From contig CM055102.1 of the NCBI GenBank assembly GCA_029204225.1, positions 49,487,044 to 49,551,043 of the forward strand: a stretch of DNA of 64,000 nucleotides, written 5' to 3'. The notes under the pieces were generated by a model. It was not told where the DNA came from, did no database searches, and saw nothing but the letters and a program-made list of their open reading frames with translations. Both the position numbers and the translations under genes were made by a program. Within the stretch, counting starts at the first letter, position 1; the number at the start of each line of letters is the position of its first letter. Shown here piece by piece: positions 10,791 to 21,384 of the stretch. This DNA is from Diphasiastrum complanatum (Eukaryota; Streptophyta; Lycopodiopsida; Lycopodiales; Lycopodiaceae).

Positions 10791-11220
10791 TGTGAGTGAA
10801 AGGAAACCATTGTTGGAGTTTGCCTATAATGATAAAAGGGAGACATCTACGAAGATGAGCCCTTTCGAGCTAAATTATAGTTTTAGACACCTAGCACTAT
10901 GGAATTTCTAACTCACATGCAACAGGTGTTGGAATTAGAAAAGGAAAATGTAAAAGCGGTGCTGGATCGGACAAAGGCATATGCTGATATCGATCGTACA
11001 CCAAGAGAGTTCGAGAAAGGAGATATGATGTTTTTTAGGATTCCAAAGGTCTCAAAAACTCTAAAGATAGAGAAGTGTTATAAGTTCTCATTTAGATACT
11101 GTGGACCTTAGAGAATTGTTAAAAGGATTAATAGCGTTGCTTATGAATTAGATTCGCATGTTGGTTGTAAGGTTCATCCTTATTTTTCATGTTTCATGCT
11201 TAAAGAAGGTTTTCCATGAC
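10791..11220 (+). pseudogene. Second gypsy integrase C-terminus (chromovirus-like)
   Basis: Reads PLLEFAYNDKRETSTKMSPFELNY, the family's EFAYNxSxHxSTGMSPFE motif, then REFEKGDMMFF, FRYCGP followed by a TAG, RIVKRINSVAYELD and KVHPYFSCFMLKE. This is the integrase C-terminal part of a different gypsy lineage from the fragment just before it. Two frames and a stop at 11109-11111 break it. A polypurine tract and an LTR follow, consistent with the 3' end of one element. Confidence 0.8.
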
Positions 11221-11489
11221 CATGATAACTTGTTGGCTTTTGGCCTTGTATTGTTTCAAGAGCATGGGGAGGCGATCATGGACCAGCAAGAGTATTGGAC
11301 TTGAGGCAGAGATGGTTCCGGAATTGTTTGCTCCATGAGTACTTGATTGCATGGCATGAATGACCTCTCAGTGATGCTACCTAGGAGATCCCTTCGTTGT
11401 TGCTTTGTTTGGCATGCTTAGACTAGTATCTTGTGTGTAGGACTTTATACTTTTCCATCGAGGACAATGTCATTTGAGGAGGGAAGGGA

Positions 11490-12120
11490 TGTGACATGTA
11501 CATTGAATCCCTTGCCCAATGTAAATTGTAAGTTGCAGTGATTAAATTGTAAGTGGCTAAGTTGCCAGCTTGTGGAGACAATTGTAAATTACAATGTAAA
11601 TATTTGTTATAGTGACTAATTTCGAGATGGCCAAGAGGGTACTGGATCTCATGAGAGTCTGCTCGACTGACCTCCTGAAGTGTAGGAATGGTTGACTAGT
11701 CAACTTGACATGTGTCATAAGTTCACTGGGACACTTGGTCTAGTGCATGAAGTACGGTCAAAAGGACGGGTCAACATGATGGTCAATGGATGTGGGTCAA
11801 CAGGATGTGTCATATGCTCATTGGGACACTTGGTCCAATGCATGAGTAGGTGACACATGTCAGACTGTCCACCTACTAGCTTGCCTATGTGGTACTACCA
11901 AGTGGCAAGGGTCGACTATGCATGGAGTTTGCCATGGGTCGACGTTAGGATGTGTCAGGGTTAAGGGGTGCTTGAGGGGATATAGTGTAAGCCTTGCCAG
12001 ACATTCTCTATCATATTCCTATGTAGCTACTTGCTTCAAAGCTCTCATGTTTGCTTGTTGATCTATGTACATTTTCCTGATTAATAAAGTGAAGAATTTG
12101 CTGGATAATTGTGTGTAACA
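11490..12120 (+). repeat. Gypsy 3' LTR with preceding polypurine tract
   Basis: The sequence TTTGAGGAGGGAAGGGA (11473-11489) is a typical gypsy polypurine tract after a GAGGACAATG-like linker, and it is followed directly by TGTGACATG. The matching end is probably GTGTGTAACA at 12120, giving about 631 bp with a TGT...ACA border. A polyadenylation-like AATAAAG lies near 12085. No partner LTR is in the window, so the right border is inferred. Confidence 0.65.
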
Positions 12121-12535
12121 TGTTATGTCCATGTCATGTATATAGGATCCAATATAATCCTAGACTTGAATATCTGATACTCCAGTGTATGAAATTTTTA
12201 GTTACACCATGTCATTCGGACTAGGCCATAGATATAATTAAAAACCTTGTGAGGGATCAAGTGCTCTAATTGGACCTATGGAGCTTTTGCATGATGATTG
12301 ACTGCTTTTGGTACAAGAGTAGGAGATCAAATGCTTTTTGCTTGAAATAGGATATTCTATAGAGAATATTCCTCAGCTTCTTGGGCTTATATATCTTGTA
12401 GAAACTCGCCCTACTCCTCATTCTAATTTTCTGTTTCCAACAGCCAGGATCCTCTCCTCTCTTGACTATCTATTTCCTATAGGTTGGGTGGCTTGCTCCA
12501 CAGGGGTCCTTTTGGTTGCATGCAATAGGATCTAG
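12121..12535 (+). repeat. LTR fragment, family F
   Basis: Plus-strand LTR piece. Blocks such as GATACTCCAGTGTATG, TTTTGGTACAAGAGTAGGAG, TATATCTTGTAGAAACTCGC and GGTTGGGTGGCTTG recur at 14389-14652 and 26129-26423. The 26.4-kb copy shows the true 3' end next to a PBS; this copy is cut short at GATCTAGTTAGAGTCA, where it joins the E1 gag fragment in opposite orientation. Confidence 0.7.
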
Positions 12536-13054
12536 TTAGAGTCAGCACTCTAGAAGTAGACTTGGATTCATAAAGTTTCTTCAATGAATCCCAAACATCC
12601 TTTGATGAAGTACCCTTATCAACTTCCTTGAGAAGTTCATTGGTAACATTCATCTTTATCATGTGTAGAGCTCTTTTAGCTCTCTTGTCATACCTCAATT
12701 GTTCTTGTTGTGTTGCTGGCCTCTCCTCCAAACCTATAACAATATCCAAAACATCTTTCCACAATGAATAGTTGCTTGAGGTAAGCCTATCATTGCCTTC
12801 CAACCTGTATCCACTTGATGTAGCCATGTTGCAATGACCTAATCCTTCTCTTTCAACCTAGTCCAATGCAAAAAGCACTCTTTTGAAATACAACAAATGT
12901 TTCCAAAAAGAAATCACAAAGACATAGAACTTTTCAATTCTCTTCTAGCACTTATATCTAGCAAATCAACACATAAAATATAGAAATCTTGATTAACCTA
13001 TGATCTATTCTCAATCTAATGACTCTTGAAAATCCTAAGATTGAAACACGCACT
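12536..13054 (-). pseudogene. E1-type copia: gag start and leader (displaced piece)
   Basis: The minus strand encodes the beginning of a copia gag (MATSSGYRLEGNDRLTSSNY, then ERPATQQEQLRYDKRAKRA, NELLKEVDKG and KSTSRVLTLT), very close to the element at 63.1-63.6 kb. A short in-frame deletion removes the VRMESLLEM part. Upstream of the ATG (12828-13054) the untranslated leader also matches 63.62-63.85 kb. The leader is cut at 13054 by the E2 LTR, at exactly the point where the plus-strand leader piece ends at 15634, so the two pieces once belonged together. Inactive. Confidence 0.85.
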
Positions 13055-14189
13055 TGTTGGGAAAGCAAGCGGGAGAGGAAAGAGAGAATCAGTCGTGTGT
13101 GAGAAACGAAAATAGCTCAAAACGAGAACGAACACGAAACTCAAACAAAAAGTGTTCATGCGCAGTGGAATGAGCTATAAGACTCTTTCCCTAGGCATGA
13201 CTAAGCCTATCAAAACGAACAGGATGTTAGTGATAAAAATCACGGCCGTTCAGATTACGTAGCCAAACGTTAATTGGACACCAGAAGCATAATTTGTCAC
13301 GATCAGCTAGACAAATTATTTGTTGTGAATGATTCACAAAGAGAGAGACTGTACTTTACTGATAATCAGTTGTGAATGATTCGCGAAAGACGAGACTAAA
13401 TATTAGTCGTCTAAAATCAGATTACCAAATTGGGCAACTAGAAAGTCAGATAGAATGAAGAATAAGCATAGCACTATTGACGTAGATCTGAACGCAGAAC
13501 AAGGAGATGTTATCAGATTAAGTATATCAAATATACATGTCAATAATGTGGTAGTGCACAAGACAATAGCGAATGAAACCGCGTTCTCTACAAAGCTAAC
13601 TCAAAGAATCAATACACAAGGCATCTACTTTGTCTATCTTTGATAAAGCTTCTGATGCTAAATTTACACACACTTAATCTTCAATCTCTTGATCAACAAT
13701 CTCTTAATCATCAATATTTGATAATCAAATGGTATTCAATATATATACACAATATTACAGGCGTGCAGATGAAGAAAGTACAAAGTGGTTGTGCTATCTG
13801 TAGGAGATCGTGGGTGGTTGTAGTCGTTGTCAAGTCTATTAGCGCAGATGCATGGGTGAACGTGAAAAGGATGCGACGTCAGCCTTCGCTGAAATGATCA
13901 TTGGTGATCATGTGAAAAATGTTTCACTTTGACGAAATGCCATGGGATTTGCGCTACAGAGTGCCTTTGTTTTTTGGGACACCTTCAGCATTTTGTAAGA
14001 CGATGTTGCCTTTTTTTACTATCACCAAAACACGTGTACAAACACAGTGTCGCAATTCTTTCACCTTTTCTTCACCTATAAAAATTTACATGTAAATATG
14101 CAGATTGCGTGACAACCCGAGTAAAGATGTAGCATGAATGGAGGCAGATTAAAATGGGATTTAGGAGAGTAGAGGAAATAAATCCAACA
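13055..14189 (-). repeat. E2 copia 3' LTR (about 1135 bp), minus strand
   Basis: On the minus strand it starts TGTTGGATTTATTTCC and ends GCTTTCCCAACA. It matches the plus-strand LTR at 15635-16812 over its whole length with moderate divergence. Directly upstream (14190-14198) is a polypurine tract AAGGAGGGG, which identifies it as a 3' LTR. The 5 bp beyond its end read AGTGC on the minus strand, nearly identical to AGTGT before the 5' LTR at 15630-15634. Confidence 0.88.
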
Positions 14190-14388
14190 CCCCTCCTTAA
14201 TATGGATCCATGAATGCCTTGATCTGCAGACTGAGCAATGCACAAAATTTGTTATGTGCATTAACACTTAATGCTTTCGTGGGTTCTGTTGTACTTGTGG
14301 ATTGCACTTGTGGCTGCCTTTGCGAGATCTGATTCGTCCCACGTGGAGATATCCAGGGATGAAGGAAAGTGAAGTTCATTTTTCAACA
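14190..14388 (-). pseudogene. E2 copia: 3' end of internal region
   Basis: Minus-strand codons give KALSVNAHNKFCALLSL and then KAFMDPY, matching the end of the copia polyprotein at 46.79-46.86 kb (KALSINAHNKFCALLSL). A polypurine tract and the LTR follow. The rest of the E2 coding region is missing here; the piece ends at about 14388. Confidence 0.8.
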
Positions 14389-14652
14389 GAATTCAGAATA
14401 ATTTCTGACATGGATAGTTGGTACTCCAGTGTGTAAGGTTATTAGTTACGCCACATCATTTTGGGCTTGGCCAATAATGTAATTAATAATCTTATGAGGG
14501 CCCAAGTGCTTTAATTGGACCTGTGGAGCTTTTGCACAGTGATTAACAACTTTTGTGTAAGAATAGGAGGTCAAATGCTTTTGATAGGAATAGAGGGATC
14601 CTAGAGGGAATAGTCCCTAGATTTTGGAGAGTATAACTCTTGTAAGAACTCA
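14389..14652 (+). repeat. LTR fragment, family F (diverged copy)
   Basis: Shares TACTCCAGTGTGTAAGG, TTTAATTGGACCTGTGGAGC and GTCAAATGCTTTT-type blocks with 12165-12340. It is cut at 14652 (GAACTCA) by the E1 5' LTR. Confidence 0.65.
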
Positions 14653-15268
14653 TGTGAGAAATTTCAACTAGTTTTGCTATGTCATATTTGTGCAATTGAG
14701 ATTAATTTTTATATTAGACTTAGAGTTTGACTTTTCAAAGTTATATTAGTCTAAAAGCATTTGAATAGGCACTTTGAGAAAGTGTGGGAAAGTGTAGTAC
14801 ATGAGTTTGATAGATTCAAATTTGGATGTTAAAGACATTAAATCTAGTCCACATTAATGCTAGGGTTTTTGTTATGGAGGGAAACCAAACTCATTTATGA
14901 GTCATGGATCTGCTATATGTAGTTGTACACATGAGAAGAGACATATTCTCTCTCTCTTATCTCACTTCATGCTTATATATGAGTTCTCTTGGGTTTAGCT
15001 ATCCATTAGTGCACTATATTTGTGATATCTTGCATTCTTGAGTGTAGAATGCTCATTTTATGCTATTTTTGGATCCACACGTGTGAAATATAGTAGCTTA
15101 GGATTTTTTTATGGACATCAACTTCATAATATCATATGTATGTTTGATCAGGTTCTTATTGAGTTTGCATCTCTTTCATTGAGTAGATGTTGATTTTTCT
15201 ACATTGGCAACATTGGTAACTAGAGATCATGTTATGGATTTGGATCTTAAATTATCTAAAATTATTCA
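14653..15268 (+). repeat. E1 copia 5' LTR (about 616 bp)
   Basis: Begins TGTGAGAAATTTCAACTAG and ends AAATTATTCA. It corresponds to the reverse complement of the 3' LTR at 59037-59650, including GGATCCACACGTGTGAAATA and GATTTTTCTACATTGG. A PBS-like site follows two bases later. The exact right border is inferred from the comparison. Confidence 0.8.
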
Positions 15269-15634
15269 TATGGTATCAAAGCTTGTGTTGTAGGTTATGA
15301 AAGGATCAGCCACATCCATCAAGGATTTTGAGGAGATATCAATGCTAGAGCATGCTAGATTGACTCCTTCTCAAAAATCAAGTTTTTTTGCATATGTGGA
15401 TTGGATCTTTTAATTTAGGGCAGTAAACTTGAGGAATTTTGAATTCACACCATACTTACTGGATCTAGCCTATTTTTTATGCATTAGGAAGGTCTCACTT
15501 GAGGCTACAAGATTCTATATCAAGTTTTTGGCAATTGCATGTAGAATTTGAAATCTTCAATTTTTTGTGATTTTGTCAAAACTTTAATTTTGATTGGATC
15601 TCTATTTTGTGAGGTTCTTGAACTTAATTAGTGT
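15269..15634 (+). other. E1 copia PBS and leader, first part
   Basis: A TGGTATCAAAGC site (15271-15282, one mismatch to the tRNA-iMet PBS) is followed by untranslated leader. The stretch TTTTTTGTGATTTTGTCAAA to GGATCTCTATTTTGTGAGG matches the reverse complement of 63.85-63.93 kb. The leader stops at 15634, where the E2 5' LTR is inserted. Confidence 0.8.
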
Positions 15635-16812
15635 TGTTGGATTTATTTCCTCTACACTCCTAAATCCCATTTTTATCTGCCTCCATTCATACTGCATCTT
15701 TACTCGCGTTGTCGCACAGTCTGCATATTTACATGTAAATTATCACAGACGAAGAAAAGGCAAAAGAATCATGACACTATGTTTTTACACATGTTTTGGT
15801 GACAGGCGAAAAAGGCGACACCGTCTTACAAAATGCCAAAGGTGCCCCAGAAAACAAAGGCACCCTTTAAATCAAATCCCATGACATTTCGTCAGAGTGA
15901 TGCATTTTTCACATGCTCACCAACGATCATTTCAGCAAAGGCTGACGTCGCACCCTTTTCATGCTCACTCATGCATCTGTGCTAACAGACTTGACAACAA
16001 CTGCAGCCACCCATGATCTCCTACAGACAGCACATCCACTTTGCACTTTCTTCATCTGCACATTTGTACTATTGTGTATATATACAAAATACCATTTGCA
16101 TATCAAATGTTGACGATTGAGAGATTGTTGATCAAGAGATTGAGATCGAGTGTGTGTAAATTTAGCACCAAAACTTTATCAAAGATAGACAAAGTAGATG
16201 CCTTGTGCATTGATTCTTTATTGTCAATAATAGGTTTCATTCCTTTACAGATTGAATTAGCTTTGTAGAGCACGCGATTTCATCCGCTATTGTCTTCTGC
16301 ACTACCGCATTATTGACATGTATATTTGATATACTTAATCTGATAACAGCTCCTTGCTCTGCGTTCAGATCTGTGTCAATATTGCTATGCTTATTCTTCA
16401 TTCTGTCTGACTTCCTAGTTGCCCAATTTGGTAATCTGGTTTTAATCGACTAATATTTAGTCTTGTCTTTTGCGAATCATTCACGACTGATTATCAATAA
16501 AGTTCAGTCTCTCTCTTCGTGAATCATTTGCAACAAATAATTTGTCTAGCTGATTGCGACAAATTATGCTTCTGGTGTCCAATTAACATTTGGCAATGTA
16601 ATTTGAACGGACGTGATTTCTATCACTAACACCATGTTCGTTCTGATAGGCGTAGTCATGCCTAGGGAAAGAGTCTTATAGCTCATTCCAATGTGCACGA
16701 ACACTTTTCGTTCGAGTTTCACTTCTCGTTCATGTTTGTTCTCTTTTTGAGCTATTTTCGTTTCTTACACATGACTAATTCTCTCTTTCCTCTCCCGCTT
16801 GTTTTCCCAACA
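15635..16812 (+). repeat. E2 copia 5' LTR (about 1178 bp), plus strand
   Basis: Begins TGTTGGATTTATTTCC and ends TTTTCCCAACA. It is followed immediately by TGTTATCAGAGC (16813-16824), a PBS with one change from TGGTATCAGAGC. It matches the minus-strand LTR at 13055-14189. Together they look like the two LTRs of a single insertion. Confidence 0.9.
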
Positions 16813-17128
16813 TGTTATCAGAGCAATTTTTGTAGCCTGATAAGCTTCCACAATACAAGACTCTACTAGCCAATAGAGTAAAACGTGCCTAAGTGCACAA
16901 AACTGCACGTAGCTTCGTGTGTTTTGCATTTTTCGCTTTCCCAAAAAATGCGACAATTGAAGAAATGTGCTTAGATGCGTAAAGTACACTATGTTTTGCA
17001 TACTTCGCATTTTTTGCATTTTTCTCTGTTTCGAAAAAATGCGACAATTATAGAACAATGCATGCTTCCACATCCTAAAAATTGCTAGCTGCAGTTGAGA
17101 CAGAAACGATCGGTTTGCTTCAAATCCC
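16813..17128 (+). other. E2 copia PBS and leader start
   Basis: PBS at 16813-16824, then leader CTTCCACAATACAAGACTCT, matching E2b at 42.73 kb (CTTCCACAGTACAAGACTCT). It includes short A/T-rich repeats around TTTTGCATTTTTCGC. It is cut at 17128 by the next LTR. Confidence 0.8.
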
Positions 17129-17949
17129 TGTTGGGGGTATTCCCAACAAAGTGTAAATAAATAAAATCATTCAATAAAATGTGTTGTGAGGGCATGGCAT
17201 CCTGCGTGTATAAGCCCATGGCCCAATGAGCACGCAAATAAAGTTGTAGATAAAATAAACATGACTTGGGCCTTGGAATTAAAATAACACTAGAGGCCCA
17301 ATGTCATTTTCAAACTTAGAGATTACTTTTTAGAGTTGGGTCCAGATTGGGACTCACATGAATCTTGTGATTTCTAATGTACTTTTTGTGGACCCTTGGA
17401 TCAAGTTGGGTCCAAGATGAATGGATAGGATCACTGTGAATATTAGCCAGTAGGATTGAGGGGCAAGGGCCTTCCCCATTTTATAAAAAGGCACCATTTG
17501 TACACTATTTTCATGCTTAATGAGAAGGAGAAAACTCTACCAATTTTGGAAGAGAAACATCCTCATTTGCAATTCAATGCTTGCTATTGCTCTTGTTGTT
17601 TTCAATTGCTTTCAAGTTCATGCTTTTTGATTTCAATAGTTTATGTTTCTCCTTTAGCAAGTATAATGTGCATTTGAGCTAACCTCCACCCTCACTCTCT
17701 ATCTCTCTCTCTTTCTCTCTTCTCTTCTCAATCTCTTCTTTTCTATCTCTTCCCTTCACCCAAATCATGATGAATGTTAGTGTAGAGGAGTAGAATTAAG
17801 GGAGAATAGTGTTAGTGGTGAGTAGAGTTAAGGGAGAAAGTAGGAAACTAACTAAAAGTAGCATCTATGCATAGTTAGGTACCTATCTAGTGATCTAACC
17901 CTTGTTGATAGGCGGGAGGGATATACTACGCCAGATCTTCGACCCTACA
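17129..17949 (+). repeat. Gypsy-type 5' LTR (about 821 bp)
   Basis: Starts TGTTGGGGGTATTCCCAACA, itself able to form a short hairpin, and ends TTCGACCCTACA. A gypsy PBS follows one base later. The U3 has AATAAAATCATTCAATAAAATG, and a pyrimidine-rich tract lies at 17690-17755. The left border is inferred from the TGTTGG start and the end of E2 similarity. No second LTR is in the window. Confidence 0.7.
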
Positions 17950-17950
17950 G

Positions 17951-17968
17951 TGGCGCCATTGCCGGGAT
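17951..17968 (+). other. Gypsy PBS (tRNA-Asp-like)
   Basis: TGGCGCCATTGCCGGGAT closely resembles the TGGCGCCGTTGCCGGGGA primer-binding site of plant Athila/Tat gypsy elements, thought to use tRNA-Asp. A related site is at 57637-57654. The tRNA assignment is from general knowledge. Confidence 0.75.
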
Positions 17969-18232
17969 AGGTTTCCACTAACTAGTTTAGCTTCATTTTA
18001 GCTATTTTCTTGTTTTTTAGAGTAGTTTACGTAGATTTTTGGTAGTTTAGAGTGTGGAAAAAGTACAAAAAGGACCAAGAGTGGATCCTAATCTGATCCT
18101 CAAGAGGGATTGGTTGTCAGATTACTTGATCTATCAATCTACTTCAGATTAAGATCAATCTAGATCAATTCTAGACACAAAATCCTAACAAGAACAATCA
18201 TTAATTGAAGGTAAGTGTATTTTATGGTCTGT

Positions 18233-18681
18233 GCGAGAGTTCTCAGTGAAAAAAAGACGGGAAAGTACCAGTGAACCCTCGTAGACAGCAAAATTTTCAG
18301 TTCCAGTGGTCAAGAACTCTCGCAGAGGATTCTGAAGTTCCATCTTAGTGAGACTAGGACACAAAAGAGCTTGCGAGAGTTAATCTGATTTCAGTAAGCA
18401 GAAAATTGGATTTAAGTGCAAAAAAATCACTAAAAAGTAAAGATCCAGCAAATCCTTCCAGTTTGAACTCTCGCAGACCCTCTCAATCGATTCAGAATGT
18501 CAATTTACATCAGTGATGAAGCCTGCGAGAGTTAGTGTGATCTGGTGAAGATCAAGCCAAAAATGTGGTTTTGAACCCTCGTAGACAGTGAAATTTTCAC
18601 TTATTGTGAGAGTTAACTCTCGTAGAGAATTCTATAGTGAGATTTGCATCAAATCCAGCTACTGTGAACCTTGCAAGAGTG
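18233..18681 (+). repeat. Degenerate ~150-bp tandem repeat with internal inverted motif
   Basis: GCGAGAGTT-like motifs occur near 18233, 18372, 18524 and 18672 (spacing 139, 152 and 148). The inverse AACTCTCG(C/T)AGA occurs at 18315, 18466 and 18614, and AACCCTCGTAGA at 18274 and 18573. So three and a bit units of about 150 bp each contain a forward and a reversed copy of the same word. The unit lies in the leader downstream of the gypsy PBS. A related motif is at 38.65-39.0 kb. Confidence 0.7.
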
Positions 18682-18948
18682 ACTTGCTTTGTTACAGAAA
18701 AAATATGACCACGTGCTTCAAATGATTAAAAGCTCCCAGCTGTATGGACAGTCTATCATTGCCGACCGGACGTGCGTCCCGCCAACGGCAACCTGGGTCA
18801 TGCATGGGTTGTCTGAGTGAACAACTATATGTACAGTGTAATTTTATTTTGAGAAATATAGTTGCTATGTGAGCTTGCTGTGGAGAGTGTCTTTGTCTAT
18901 GTTACTGTGTAGTATGATCTGTGTTCATGTTCAAAGCAAATTCTAAGT
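18682..18948 (+). repeat. Possible LTR end of another copia element
   Basis: The sequence before the PBS at 18949 should be the 3' end of an LTR, but I cannot find its start or partner. It ends GCAAATTCTAAGT, not the usual CA, so it is probably mutated. Confidence 0.4.
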
Positions 18949-18960
18949 TGGTATCAGAGC
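18949..18960 (+). other. Copia PBS (tRNA-iMet)
   Basis: A perfect TGGTATCAGAGC followed by CGTACAGGGAG. It marks the start of an internal region whose coding part I cannot recognise downstream. Confidence 0.75.
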
Positions 18961-20031
18961 CGTACAGGGAGTGTACACAGTACAACATCGTTGTTGAAGA
19001 GAGCTTCGGGATAACTGTCTTCTGAGAGTTCGACATTTATGGTAGGTTGAAGATGGAAGGAGAAACATTGGTGCAGAGAGTTTAGCACACAGAAGCTTGG
19101 TGAGCTTGAGACTGTGTGAGAATTCAGAGACAAGAGTTGTCGGCTGAATCAAAACCTCAGCAAACAGAATTGTGAAATTCCAAAGGAAGGCTACTTGGTG
19201 TTTGCAGTCAGTGTCCATTCAATCGGATACCGTTTGACAAACGGATTGAAGCATCGGCTTTCCAGCAGTAGAACGACCTCAGAGGAAGAGGATAAGTCTG
19301 TTAGAAGACTGTGAATAGGAATCTAAGTGTAGTTTTTTGAGAAAAACCCGCTCAAGAAAGCGGAAGCTGGTAAAGGAATGTGACAAATCTGAAGGTGGCA
19401 GCCATATCCAAAAACCTTGGATGAAAGAGGAGGAGAGGTCGTTAAGAGCCCACAGACAGATCGCGCGAGGTGAAGGAGAGTGGCGACTCAGTGTATGTGA
19501 GTGTGTCGCAGCTCCAAGGATGTGGTTTAATGCCCAAATGAAGTACAGATCGCTGGATCCAGATACAAGATAATCAATGGTAAAGATAAGCTTCTTGTGG
19601 TGAAATGTGGGTCGTTGGATTGCTATCAGCCATTAGATGAAGTGAAAAAGGTCTTGAAGGGATTTGAAGTGCATTCTGGCTTTCAACTTTATTAAAAAAT
19701 TTCATACTGAAATGGGACTTGGGCCCCTTCACAAGTGAAGTGTGAAGTTTCTTCAAGGTGACGAAACAGTTCAAAAACAAGGAAAATCCCTATTTTTGGG
19801 TCCTTTGTCCGTTTTGACCCAAACGAAAGGCTATAACCTTCAAACGAAGGGCACCGGGACTGTACCTACAAGTACGATACAACAAAATAGAGTGATTGCA
19901 GCAGAAAAAATGTTCAGAGTGAGCCAAAAGTGATTTCACCATTCCACTGGGCACGTAGTTGGGAGTTGACGACTGAGTGCATTTCAGAAGGCGACGCCGA
20001 TTTGGCTTTATGAGATGTAATATTGTTGAAA
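18961..20031 (+). other. Internal region without recognisable coding capacity
   Basis: About 1.07 kb following a copia PBS. Only ORFs under 80 codons occur and none shows gag or pol motifs. It could be a non-autonomous element interior or an old leader. Confidence 0.4.
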
Positions 20032-20331
20032 TTAAATCAAATCATTGCATTCTACTTGAATTTTGAAATAAATTTTAAGCCTGCTACATGAATTTTTGCC
20101 ATAGGATTCTTCACTTTGAACTCTCCATGCAAGCAACAAATACTTGACCACTTCTATGTCTCTTCTTGACCATCCATGATCACGACTAGAATTGTAGAAA
20201 GGATGTGCAAGTATAATAGTCACAGCCCCCAAGATATGAGGTAAGCACCATTGTATGAACTTTTGATTTTTCTCTACTTTGAAGCTTGCATAGTACTTGG
20301 CACATTTGGCTAGCCGTAACCAATAGAACAA
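20032..20331 (-). CDS. Unrecognised 99-codon ORF (possible gene fragment)
   Basis: The minus-strand ORF reads like real protein: balanced composition, with aromatic and charged stretches such as FIQWCLPHILGAVTIILAHP, HGWSRRDIEVVKYLLLAW and QSEESYGKNS. The frame stays open upstream of the first Met for several codons (CSLFYWLRLAKC). A short hydrophobic run (ILGAVTIILA) is too short to call a membrane segment with confidence. I do not recognise the family. It could be a host gene exon, a retroelement ORF or chance. Confidence 0.3.
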   Translation of the reverse strand: MFYWLRLAKCAKYYASFKVEKNQKFIQWCLPHILGAVTIILAHPFYNSSRDHGWSRRDIEVVKYLLLAWRVQSEESYGKNSCSRLKIYFKIQVECNDLI

Positions 20332-21384
20332 GGAGCAACCTTGAATACCTCTATAACTGCTACATCTATAGCCTTTTCATTTTTGGATCCCTTAATAAAG
20401 ATTAATATGAATTTTTTGAACATATTCAATGTTCATCACATCATAAACCAAATTTTGTCAAGAGATTGAAGTTATAGAGTTTGTATAACCTTTAAAGAAT
20501 TGACTCTCCTGACAGCCCAACATTTTTTAAAATTTCTTCTCTGAATTTGGCTACAAACCCTACTCGTGGACAATGTAAAAGCCTGTTACGTTTTCAGTTT
20601 CTTAAAATAAATGGAGATTAATCATCGGCTATCTTAAAATGATACAAAGAAGAGATATTTTTAGAGCTAAAATATTGTAACATGCATTGAGCACCACTCG
20701 CTAGCTTGTCTTGTCATAGCTATTACCTGGTGCTTTTTGACCTATGGAATCCAACAAAGTGTCTTATATAAATGTGAAAATTGTCGCCAACATTCTTTTA
20801 AGCCAAAAGTATTTTCCATTACTGAATGGACATTGGGCAAGAAAAGATCGCTTATGTATATGACTGCATTCTAGCCTTTAGCTTATAGTCGTGGGTGCAT
20901 GGGTGCCCAAGAAAACTTGCTCGGGACCCATGCTCTCGTGAGTGACATATAATTGAGCTATATATCAAAATATACATCATAGCTAAGCTATCTGGAGTGA
21001 TATGAAAGCACTCATCTCACCATTGTCCATGAGCAACCTCAAGTGACAAGGGACATAATTCACCCATCTCAAGTGATAGACATCACTTTTGATCTTTACC
21101 ATAAGGTAGATGCCAATTCCATCAATAAGTAACCAAACAGGTGATCAGTGGCTTCTTTACACATCTAAGAAGCATCCAGGAAAACTAAAATTCATCATGA
21201 AAGCCATTGAATTGCAATTTTTGGCGCTTTTCCGCACACATAGATTGGTGTTAGATTTATATCTATGCCCAAAATCCAGCAATTGTGATCTCAGATCGTC
21301 CATTGATGTGCCATCTGAGATTCCTAGAATTATCTGCCAGTTTATCAATTCAACTCATGGTCATTTTGTGGGCTAGGGATTTTT
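20332..21384. other. Unrecognised stretch
   Basis: No element end or recognisable protein. A plus-strand 88-codon ORF at 21110-21376 and its antisense shadow have no known motif. Confidence 0.4.

Noticed and set aside
18949-18960. tRNA gene near TGGTATCAGAGC sites
   Set aside because: Only the 12-base primer-binding complement is present; no tRNA cloverleaf.
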